A stretch of DNA of 10,513 nucleotides from Alphaproteobacteria bacterium (GTDB taxonomy: Bacteria > Pseudomonadota > Alphaproteobacteria > Thalassobaculales > Thalassobaculaceae). The stretch is from contig JAPKDN010000061.1 in the NCBI GenBank assembly GCA_028822575.1, positions 1-10,513 of the forward strand, given 5' to 3'. Below are positions 1-6,456 of this stretch, piece after piece. The notes beneath the pieces were generated by a model. That model saw only the letters and a program-made list of their open reading frames with translations. It searched no databases and was not told the origin of the DNA. Made by a program: the position numbers and the translations under genes. Position 1 is the first letter of the stretch. Each line of letters opens with the position of its first letter.

Positions 1-26
1 CTAGATGCCACAATTGAACTGGGAGG

Positions 27-156
27 CCCCTAACGATTCATAGGGGGGCCCCTAATGATTCGTAGGGGGGTCCCTAGTGATTCGTAGGGGGGGCCCTAAT
101 AAGCACCATAGGGGGGGGCCCTTACTACTTTCATAGGGCCCTATGATTATTAAGGG
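27..156. repeat. Tandem array of six mini-hairpin units
   Basis: Six head-to-tail units can be read at 27-48, 49-70, 71-93, 94-118, 119-138 and 139-156. The first three are nearly identical: CCCCTA (or TCCCTA), a loop containing the core GATTC, then TAGGGG plus extra G. Each unit is therefore an inverted repeat with a 4-6 bp stem and a loop of about 8-12 nt. The unit junctions (G-run followed by CCCC) are themselves palindromic, so alternative inter-unit stems are possible. Units 4-6 diverge and change length (25, 20 and 18 bp) but keep CCCT at the start and AGGG at the end. No open frame runs through it. I do not recognise the family; it could be an intergenic repeat, the end of a mobile element, or an assembly artefact. 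Confidence 0.8.
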
Positions 157-165
157 TTCTAGAGT

Positions 166-1419
166 ATGCAGCTGCAGGTGGTTGTGTCAATGGTGTCCAG
201 GATTCGGCACGGCCTCGACGAGCGGCGGATTACCTGGCGCCGGGCGTTGGACATGAACGACCGGGCCCTGCGCTCGATCGTCGGCTCGCTCGGCGGCGTC
301 GCCAACGGGTTCCCGCGCGAGGATGGTTTCGACATCGTGGTCGCCTCGGAGATCATGGCGATCTTCTGTCTGTCGACCAGCCTCGACGATATGAAGCGCC
401 GGCTTGGCGCGATTATCGTCGGCTACACGCGAGAGCGTACACCGGTTTATGCACGTGAACTCGAGGCCGATGGCGCGATGACCGTGCTGCTGAAGGACGC
501 GTTGGCGCCAAATCTGGTTCAAACCCTCGAGAACAACCCGGCCTTCATCCATGGCGGCCCGTTCGCGAATATCGCGCATGGCTGTAACTCCGTGATGGCC
601 ACCAAGGTCGGCCTCAAGCTCGCCGATTACGTCGTGACCGAAGCCGGCTTTGGTGCTGATCTCGGCGCCGAGAAATTCTTCGACATCAAATGCCGCAAGG
701 CCGGTCTGAAGCCGGCGGCGGCGGTCGTGGTCGGCACGGTTCGGGCACTGAAGATGCATGGCGGTGTTGCCCGCGAGGATCTTGGCCAAGAAAATGTCGA
801 GGCGGTACGGCGCGGTGTCGTGAATATCGAACGCCACGTGACCAATACCCAGAAGTTCGGCGTACCGGTTGTCGTGGCGCTTAACCGCTTCACCGGCGAC
901 ACCGACGCCGAGGTCGACGCGGTACGCGAGGCATTGGCGCCCCATGGTGTCGAGGCCATCACCTGCACCCATTGGGCCGATGGTGGCGCCGGCGCCGAGG
1001 ATCTGGCGCGCAAGGTCAAGGAATTGGCCGATAGCGGGGTCGCCGACTTCAAGCCGATCTATGCCGACGACATGCCTCTGTTCGAAAAGATCCGAACCAT
1101 CGCCAAGACCATCTACCACGCCGATGACGCAACGGCCCCGGCGGCGGTCAAGAACCAGCTTAAGACTTGGGAAGACATGGGCCTCGGTCATCTGCCGATC
1201 TGTATCGCCAAGACCCAGTACAGTTTCTCGACCGACCCGAACGCCAAGGGCGCGCCGACCGGCCACGAGCTTCCGGTACGCGAGGTCCGGCTTTCGAACG
1301 GCGCTGAGTTCATCGTCGCAATCGCCGGCGAAATCATGACCATGCCAGGTCTACCGAGGGTGCCGGCGGCAACCAAGATCACGCTCAACGACGCTGGCGA
1401 GATCGAGGGGCTGTTCTAG
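166..1419 (+). pseudogene. fhs: Formate–tetrahydrofolate ligase, 5'-truncated
   Basis: Formate–tetrahydrofolate ligase makes 10-formyl-THF from formate, THF and ATP in the cytoplasm, feeding one-carbon metabolism. The 417-residue frame matches the family from about residue 15 (DERRITWRR, then NDRALR) to the end. Family blocks include [20 protein letters not shown] (about 118-136), [14 protein letters not shown] (158-171), ALKMHGG (194-200), AKTQYSFS (348-355) and the C-terminal [12 protein letters not shown]. The normal length is about 555 residues, so roughly 150 N-terminal residues are absent, including the PxPxGEGKTT-type P-loop. The first 14 or so residues look non-homologous and follow a repeat array. 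An in-frame TAG lies at 160-162. ATG at 166 has AAGGG (152-156) nine bases upstream, so a fragment might be translated, but without the ATP site it should be inactive as a ligase. No internal stops or frameshifts are visible, so the break is recent or an assembly error. Confidence 0.85.
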
Positions 1420-1443
1420 AAAGCTTCCTATTATCGCGTTACC

Positions 1444-1476
1444 AAGGGGCGGGAGCAATCTCGCCCCTTTTTCTTT
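1444..1476 (+). terminator. Rho-independent terminator after fhs
   Basis: An 11-bp stem (AAGGGGCGGGA pairing with TCTCGCCCCTT, one G·U pair) is closed by a GCAA tetraloop at 1455-1458 and followed by a T-rich tail (TTTTTCTTT, 1468-1476). It lies 25 bp after the fhs stop codon. The minus-strand orientation lacks a T-run, so it probably serves only the plus-strand gene. Confidence 0.9.
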
Positions 1477-1545
1477 CCGGCGGAAACCGGGGAAGCCGTT
1501 CACGACCCCAGCGCTCTTGATTTTCGTACCGTCGACCGTCGGGTA

Positions 1546-1773
1546 TCAGAAATCGGTGCAGCGCCCTTTGTGCTCCCAATCGCCAAAACGGGTCGGTTCG
1601 GGGCCCTTCGTGCCACCAAGCTCTTTGGGAAGGTTTTCGGCGGAGACACGTGGATCAAGACGAGCCGGCGCGACCACCCCAGGTTTGACTTGGGTCCTGG
1701 GGCGTTCATACGCCGGGCCGACGGATGACTCGCGAACTGCGGTTTGGCTAAAAGACCGGGTTTTCTTATTCAT
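1546..1773 (-). CDS. DUF1674 / SdhAF4-type succinate dehydrogenase assembly factor
   Basis: This 75-residue protein carries the family's C-terminal signature: LPKELGG (48-54), GPEPTRFGDWE (57-67), and the terminal GRCTDF ending in Asp-Phe. Eukaryotic SDHAF4 and its alphaproteobacterial DUF1674 relatives help flavinylated SdhA mature before complex II assembly; that role here is inferred from family. The N-terminal half (1-46) is polar, probably disordered and poorly conserved, as is usual. I chose ATG at 1773 because the frame upstream only offers a TTG at 1827 and the resulting length (about 60-80 residues) is typical. No strong Shine–Dalgarno precedes it, so the start is the least certain part. 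It is convergent with fhs and divergent from rsmB, with 130 bp between the two starts; I recall DUF1674 beside rsmB in other alphaproteobacteria. Confidence 0.82.
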   Translation of the reverse strand: MNKKTRSFSQTAVRESSVGPAYERPRTQVKPGVVAPARLDPRVSAENLPKELGGTKGPEPTRFGDWEHKGRCTDF

Positions 1774-1903
1774 CCGACAAATATGGCGCCAGCATCGGCA
1801 ATTCACAACCCAAACCCGTTCAAGCAAGCTTTTATCCCTCTTTTATCCCACCAGAACCTTTTAGCGCTTGCCCCATCGCCATGGTCGCGAGTATCGGTGC
1901 GGC
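1774..1903. promoter_or_regulatory. Divergent intergenic region between DUF1674 gene and rsmB
   Basis: These 130 bp separate two divergent starts and must carry both promoters. The segment 1829-1849 is AT-rich and contains CTTTTATCCC twice (1829-1838 and 1840-1849), an 11-bp period, about one helical turn. On the minus strand this reads GGGATAAAAG twice and could supply a -10-like element or operator for the DUF1674 gene. I cannot assign exact -35/-10 boxes for either gene. Confidence 0.35.
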
Positions 1904-3199
1904 ATGAGCAGTTCTTCCGATGTATCCGCCGCCCGCAGCGTGGCTTTCGATCTGCTGCGCTCGGTCCTCGCCAAGCGCAAGTCTTTCGACGATGCCATGG
2001 CAATTCACGATGGTTTCCGGCGTCTGCCGACACGGGATAAAGGTTTCGCGCGGCTGATATCCGCGACCACATTGCGCCGGCTGGGGCAGATCGATACCCT
2101 CCTCGATATCTGCATTGAGAAGCCGCTTCCCAAAGCCGGTGACGCGGTACGCGACATCCTGCGCATGGCGGCGACGGAGATGCTGTTTCTCGGCGTGGCT
2201 CCGCATGCTAGCGTCGATAGCGCCGTGACCTTAGTCGAAACACGCAACCTGGCCAAGTTCAAGGGCCTGACCAACGCTGTACTGCGCCGCCTGTCGCGCG
2301 ACGGGAAGACCATGTTGGAGAGCGTACCCGAGACCAAAAACATCCCTGAATGGATGATGGCCAGCTGGACCAAAGGGTATGGCGCCGATGTCGCGGAAAG
2401 AATCGCATCCGCGTCACTGAGAGAACCGACGCTCGATATATCCGTTAAATCCGATCCCGAGGGTTGGACTCAAAAACTTGGCGCAACGGCTCTACCGACC
2501 GGATCGTTACGTCGTGGTTTCGATGGACCCATTGAGGCAATGCCAGGATTCGTCGACGGTGCCTGGTGGGTTCAAGACGCCGCCGCCGCGCTGCCGGCCC
2601 GCTTGTTGGGTGATATCAATGGCAAGCGCGTGCTGGAGTTGTGCGCGGCGCCAGGAGGTAAGACCGCACAATTGCTCGCTGCCGGCGCCAAAGTCACCGC
2701 GGTTGACCGGTCGGAGCCCAGGCTCGGCCGGTTACGGCGCAACCTCGCCCGGCTTAATCTGACGGCTGAAATCTTGGTCGAGGACGCAACCACCTGGCGA
2801 CCGGATGGGCTTTTCGACGCGGTGCTCCTTGATCCACCATGCACGTCGACGGGTACTATTCGCCGCCACCCAGACATTTTGCACTCTAAGGGCCCCCAGG
2901 ATATTCCCAAGCTCGCGGCGCTGCAGGACAAGCTCTTGGAGAGTGCGATTGAAATGGTAAAGCCTGGTGGGACACTGGTGTTTTGTACCTGCTCCCTGCA
3001 ACCAGAGGAAGGCGAACGTCGGATCGAGGCCTTTCTAGCGTCAAATCCAACGGCAAAACGGTCATCCATTCGCGCCGAGGAACTGCCCGGACTCTCCGAT
3101 GCGATCACCGAGACCGGCGACTTGCGGAGCCTTCCTTTCCATTTTGCGGAGCGCGGCGGCCTAGACGGTTTTTTTGCCGCGCGTCTGATCCGCTCATAA
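1904..3199 (+). CDS. rsmB: 16S rRNA (cytosine-C5) methyltransferase, RsmB/Fmu family
   Basis: This SAM-dependent enzyme of the RsmB/NOP2 family typically methylates C967 of 16S rRNA (E. coli numbering). The 431-residue protein has a NusB-like RNA-binding N-terminus (about 5-135, with DKGFAR and AHASVDSAVTLVE-like helices) and a Rossmann methyltransferase domain. The SAM motif I is VLELCAAPGGKT (243-254). Acidic cofactor residues are D268 and D294. Motif IV is DPPCTSTG with C313, and motif VI is TCS with C363. C363 is the expected nucleophile and C313 the release cysteine; both are present, so it should be active. ATG at 1904 is chosen over the upstream TTG at 1868, although no clear Shine–Dalgarno is seen. 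It heads the plus-strand run with rpe and the heparinase gene. Confidence 0.93.
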   Translation: MSSSSDVSAARSVAFDLLRSVLAKRKSFDDAMAIHDGFRRLPTRDKGFARLISATTLRRLGQIDTLLDICIEKPLPKAGDAVRDILRMAATEMLFLGVAPHASVDSAVTLVETRNLAKFKGLTNAVLRRLSRDGKTMLESVPETKNIPEWMMASWTKGYGADVAERIASASLREPTLDISVKSDPEGWTQKLGATALPTGSLRRGFDGPIEAMPGFVDGAWWVQDAAAALPARLLGDINGKRVLELCAAPGGKTAQLLAAGAKVTAVDRSEPRLGRLRRNLARLNLTAEILVEDATTWRPDGLFDAVLLDPPCTSTGTIRRHPDILHSKGPQDIPKLAALQDKLLESAIEMVKPGGTLVFCTCSLQPEEGERRIEAFLASNPTAKRSSIRAEELPGLSDAITETGDLRSLPFHFAERGGLDGFFAARLIRS

Positions 3200-3263
3200 C
3201 CAATCGCCTAATGGCCAATCCCGTGCTTGCAGGCCACAGCGCAACCTGATACCTGCAATCAAC

Positions 3264-3926
3264 ATGCAACAGCCGATCCGTATTTCCCCGTCCATGCTCG
3301 CCGCTGATTTTGCGTGCCTGGGCTCCGAGATCCGCGCGGTGACAGAAGCCGGCGCTGATTACATCCATCTTGACGTGATGGATGGCCATTTCGTCCCGAA
3401 CCTGTCCTTCGGGCCCGATGTGATCAAAGCTATGCGCCCGTATACCGATCTACCCTTCGACGTGCATTTGATGATTGGTCCGGTAGCCCCGTATATCCCC
3501 GATTTCGTTGCAGCGGGGGCGGATATTATCACCGTGCATCCTGAGGCGGACGCCCATGTCCACGGCACGCTGCAACAGATCAAGAAGGCCGGTAAGAAAG
3601 CCGGAATTGCGCTGAATCCAGGCACACCTGTCGAGGCATTGAATAATGTGCTGGAACTGCTGGACTTGGTCCTGGTCATGACCGTGAACCCTGGCTTTGG
3701 CGGCCAGACCTTCATTGACGGTCAGCTTGCCAAGATCTCCGCGGCGCGGCGACTAATCGATGCGTGTGATCATCCGATCGACCTATCGGTCGACGGCGGC
3801 ATAAAACCCGGGACAGCGGCGCGCGCGATCGTGGCCGGAGCAGATGTACTCGTCGCGGGAACCTCGGTTTTTCGTGGCGAGTATCAGTCCTACGCCAAGA
3901 ACATCACCCAACTGAGGAATCCCTAG
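3264..3926 (+). CDS. rpe: Ribulose-phosphate 3-epimerase
   Basis: The enzyme interconverts ribulose 5-phosphate and xylulose 5-phosphate in the pentose phosphate pathway (and the Calvin cycle where present). At 220 residues it has the full TIM-barrel length. Visible motifs are SPSMLAADF (8-16), HLDVMDGHFVPNLSFGP (35-51), DVHLMI (66-71), NPGFGGQ (142-148) and VDGGI (176-180). H35, D37, H68 and D177 match the family's metal-binding and catalytic acid/base residues. GTSVF near 199-203 belongs to the phosphate-binding end of the barrel. It lies 64 bp after rsmB with no promoter or terminator that I can see, and its stop is two bases from the next ATG, so co-transcription is likely. No strong Shine–Dalgarno precedes ATG 3264, but the conserved N-terminus begins immediately, fixing the start. 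Confidence 0.96.
   Translation: MQQPIRISPSMLAADFACLGSEIRAVTEAGADYIHLDVMDGHFVPNLSFGPDVIKAMRPYTDLPFDVHLMIGPVAPYIPDFVAAGADIITVHPEADAHVHGTLQQIKKAGKKAGIALNPGTPVEALNNVLELLDLVLVMTVNPGFGGQTFIDGQLAKISAARRLIDACDHPIDLSVDGGIKPGTAARAIVAGADVLVAGTSVFRGEYQSYAKNITQLRNP
3914..3918 (+). promoter_or_regulatory. Ribosome binding site of heparinase-family gene
   Basis: GAGGA lies inside the last codons of rpe, 10 bases before ATG 3929. It supports that start and suggests translational coupling with rpe. Confidence 0.6.
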
Positions 3927-3928
3927 GG

Positions 3929-5575
3929 ATGGCGACTGGCGGTCCATTTCGTGCTTTTCGAGAACTCTACTATCGCTCAGCCCTTTCCAGATGGCGACTC
4001 AATCAGGACAAGCATTCCTCGATCGTCATATCCACTACCGATGGCATCCCAGGTGACTCGGAACGCGGTCGGACCATCGTCGATGGCACCATAACCCTGT
4101 CTGGCGTGATTATCGCCAAGACCGATCAGCTATGGCGGGAAATTCCCGATCACGCCGAACACGCCGAATTTCTGCATGGCTTCACTTGGCTACGTGATCT
4201 GCGCGACTTTGGAGGTGAAGCTGCGCGGTCGACGGCGCGCAGCTTGGTGGCGAGTTGGATCGACACCCATGATCATTGGCACCCGCTGACTTGGCGCCCA
4301 GACGTTCTCGGAGCTCGGATCGGTATATGGCTTGGGACTTTTGAGCTGTTTTGTGCATCGGCGGAGGACGCGTTCCGCGATCGTGTCATGGATAGTATCT
4401 CCCGCCAGGTTAGCCATCTGGCTCGTGATTTGAGCGCCGCTCCAGCTGGGGTTAGACGACTTCGCGCCATCAACGGGTTGACCGTAGCAGCGGTGGCGTT
4501 AGGCCGAAGCGAGAGGAACCTGGATCTCGCCGAACGCGCGCTGTCGAGTCAAATAAGCGTTCAAATCAACCCCGATGGCGGCCATGTTTCGCGGTCACCT
4601 GGCCAGCATTGCGACGCTCTGACCGCGTTGATCGATATTCGCGGTGCGTTTAGAGCCGTCGAACGAGCCCCCCTCCCCGAACTTAAGGATGCCATCGACC
4701 GTATGACCGCGATGCTGCGTCTATGGCGGCACGGCGACGGCCGATTGTCGCTTTTTAATCAATCCACCGAGGAACAACCAGCCCTGCTCGAAACCCTCGT
4801 CGCACGCTCTGAGTCTCGGCTCAAGGCGAAGACGAGCGCACCAGACACCGGTTTTCAACGCCTTACCGGCGGACGAACCTGCGTCATTGTCGATACCGGA
4901 GCACCAAGCTCTTTCGAATCCAGCGCGCATTCGAGCCCCCTGGCCTTCGAGATGAGTACTGGCAAACAACGTCTCATCGTCAATTGTGGTTCGAGTATTG
5001 GCGACCCTAGATGGCGTGGCCCGCTTAGGGCATCCGCCGCGCATTCGATGTTAGTGATCGACGATCATAACGCTACCGACCTTCAGACCGATGGTCGCGT
5101 GGGAGCGAACGCGACCACGGTTTCGGTCACGCGAGGTCAAAGCGATGGGGCGACCCTCATCGAGGCCGAACATGACGGGTACCGAGCCCGGTTCGGTTTG
5201 ATCCATCACCGGCGTCTGTATCTTTCCGCCCCAGGCGACGACCTTCGCGGGGAAGACAGGTTAGTATATACCGGCGACCCGGGCGAGATGCCCCTGATCG
5301 CGACCCTTCGATTCCATCTACACTCCCGAGTCCGCGCCTCCGTCATCCAAAGCGGTGCGTCCGCCTTGCTTCGGCTACCCAATGGCGGGGGCTGGAGAAT
5401 GCGCACGGATAGCGGACTAAGCATCAACGAAAGTGTCTATTTTGGGACCGGTTTCCGGCAGCGCTGCGAGCAGATCATCATTGCCACGCCACTAGACGGT
5501 GTTCGCGAGACCGGCGAGATCACGATAAGATGGTCCTTACGGCGCGAAGATGCTCGGGCGGCGGAGCAAAGCTAG
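3929..5575 (+). CDS. Heparinase II/III family protein
   Basis: The 548-residue protein follows the heparinase II/III architecture. An alpha-helical toroid N-terminal half (about 80-300) contains the family block QINPDGGHVSRSPG (212-225). A beta-sheet C-terminal domain follows, with GFQRLTGG (308-315), LIVNCG (349-354) and WRGPLRASAAHSMLVIDD (362-379). In polysaccharide lyases of this fold, His and Tyr residues in these blocks abstract the uronate proton; H219 and H372 fall at conserved positions, but I cannot confirm a complete catalytic set. No signal peptide or membrane segment is evident, so it is probably cytoplasmic, unlike secreted lyases. I recall close relatives beside rsmB, rpe and purH in alphaproteobacteria with no known substrate. 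Heparin lyase activity should not be assumed. The gene starts two bases after rpe. Confidence 0.88.
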   Translation: MATGGPFRAFRELYYRSALSRWRLNQDKHSSIVISTTDGIPGDSERGRTIVDGTITLSGVIIAKTDQLWREIPDHAEHAEFLHGFTWLRDLRDFGGEAARSTARSLVASWIDTHDHWHPLTWRPDVLGARIGIWLGTFELFCASAEDAFRDRVMDSISRQVSHLARDLSAAPAGVRRLRAINGLTVAAVALGRSERNLDLAERALSSQISVQINPDGGHVSRSPGQHCDALTALIDIRGAFRAVERAPLPELKDAIDRMTAMLRLWRHGDGRLSLFNQSTEEQPALLETLVARSESRLKAKTSAPDTGFQRLTGGRTCVIVDTGAPSSFESSAHSSPLAFEMSTGKQRLIVNCGSSIGDPRWRGPLRASAAHSMLVIDDHNATDLQTDGRVGANATTVSVTRGQSDGATLIEAEHDGYRARFGLIHHRRLYLSAPGDDLRGEDRLVYTGDPGEMPLIATLRFHLHSRVRASVIQSGASALLRLPNGGGWRMRTDSGLSINESVYFGTGFRQRCEQIIIATPLDGVRETGEITIRWSLRREDARAAEQS

Positions 5576-5605
5576 GCTGAGCGAAGCACGAACGGGGTTG
5601 GACCC

Positions 5606-5612
5606 GGGAGGA
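5606..5612 (+). promoter_or_regulatory. Ribosome binding site of creatininase-family gene
   Basis: GGGAGGA, a near-consensus Shine–Dalgarno, lies four bases before ATG 5617 and is the strongest in the window. It fixes the start. Confidence 0.75.
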
Positions 5613-5616
5613 TCAC

Positions 5617-6432
5617 ATGAGGGAAGTAGAATGGGCACGACTTAAAGCGCATGACCTGCGGCGCTTGGCGGATCAGGGTGCTGTAGCGATTGTCCCCGTC
5701 GCAGCCATCGAACAGCACGGCCCACATCTCCCAGTCATGGTCGACAGCCGTCTTTGCGGCGAAGTTGCCTTGCGCGCCGCTCGCAAGGCATCGGAAACGG
5801 GAACACCATCGGTTATCCTGCCGGTGATCTGGCACGGCCTGTCAGAACATCACATGTCCTTTGGCGGCACCATCACCTTGGACACCCAGGCGTTCCACCT
5901 GGTGATCAGGGGGGTCGTCACCAGCGTGGTTCGCCAGGGTTTCACCAACGTACTAATTTTAAATGGACATGGCGGGAATATAATCACTAGCCAGGTATCG
6001 GCCCAAGATATCACGTTGGAACTCGGCGTTCCGGTGATCGCGGCGACGTATTGGCTGGAAGCGGCGTCACGGTTTCAAGATATCCTGGAGGTTCAGGACA
6101 GCGTGCTCCATGCCTGCGAGGCCGAGACGTCAATGATGATGGCCCTGGAGCCCGACTTGGTGGATGACAGTGACCTCGCCGGGGCCAAGGGCGCCGATGG
6201 CTTGAAGTTTCTCCAGGCTGGCGAGGCATCCTATCGTTGGCGCTCGCTCACCCATGTCACTTCGAACGGCGTTATCGGAGACCCAACGACCGCCACCATC
6301 AAAAAAGGCGAGAGATTATTGGAGGCTGCCGGAGACGCCATCGCCGCTCTGATCGCCGATCCCGATACGTTCCGCGAGCAGAACGACATACGCCCGAATG
6401 CCGTCGCGGGGGTTCCTTTCCGCAATGTCTAA
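5617..6432 (+). CDS. Creatininase-family amidohydrolase
   Basis: This 271-residue protein belongs to the creatininase/MftE/FAPy-deformylase superfamily, metal-dependent hydrolases of amide or lactam bonds. Metal-site motifs are present: PVAAIEQHGPHLPVMVDS (27-44) with E32, H34 and D43; GLSEHHMSFGGTITL (74-88); NGHGGN (116-121) with H118; and HACEAETSMM (165-174) with E168 and E170. True creatininase has NGHYEN at the fourth motif, whereas NGHGGN is typical of other subfamilies, so creatinine is not a safe substrate guess. Mycofactocin MftE is also unlikely because no other mft genes are in view. No signal peptide is seen. It lies 41 bp after the heparinase-family gene and 24 bp before the sugar-phosphate transferase gene, so it is probably co-transcribed with them. 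Its role in that context is unknown. Confidence 0.9.
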   Translation: MREVEWARLKAHDLRRLADQGAVAIVPVAAIEQHGPHLPVMVDSRLCGEVALRAARKASETGTPSVILPVIWHGLSEHHMSFGGTITLDTQAFHLVIRGVVTSVVRQGFTNVLILNGHGGNIITSQVSAQDITLELGVPVIAATYWLEAASRFQDILEVQDSVLHACEAETSMMMALEPDLVDDSDLAGAKGADGLKFLQAGEASYRWRSLTHVTSNGVIGDPTTATIKKGERLLEAAGDAIAALIADPDTFREQNDIRPNAVAGVPFRNV

Positions 6433-6456
6433 GCCGCGCCTGCCTTGGATGACGCG

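Noticed and set aside
1..26. Possible leftover of the missing upstream part of fhs before the array (frame 1 reads LDATIELG, loosely like the family's LDNHIYWG).
   Set aside because: Only eight codons with three or four matches; too short to distinguish from chance without the sequence upstream.
27..156. G-runs as a G-quadruplex array.
   Set aside because: Runs of six to eight G are separated by about 15-17 bases, much longer than usual quadruplex loops, and pairing with adjacent C-runs is more favourable.
27..156. CRISPR array.
   Set aside because: Units of 18-25 bp are contiguous with no unique spacers of normal length, and no cas genes are present.
157..220. Resemblance to a cloning polylinker and cDNA adaptor (TCTAGAGT, then CTGCAGG, then GGATTCGGCACG).
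   Set aside because: The similarity is partial, the spacer differs from the common polylinker, and the adaptor-like stretch runs straight into fhs coding sequence. It could be chance. It is recorded because an artefact would explain the truncated fhs.
187..1266. Long minus-strand open frame (359 codons) opposite fhs.
   Set aside because: Translation shows no recognisable family, while the plus strand is clearly FTHFS; it is a shadow of high-GC codon usage.
3200..3263. Possible promoter or terminator between rsmB and rpe.
   Set aside because: Only a five-base TGGCC/GGCCA pairing with no T-run and no promoter-like boxes; read-through is the simpler reading.
5593..5606. Small CGGG/CCCG hairpin abutting the creatininase-family ribosome site.
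   Set aside because: A four-base stem is common by chance in GC-rich DNA; no other sign of a riboswitch or attenuator.
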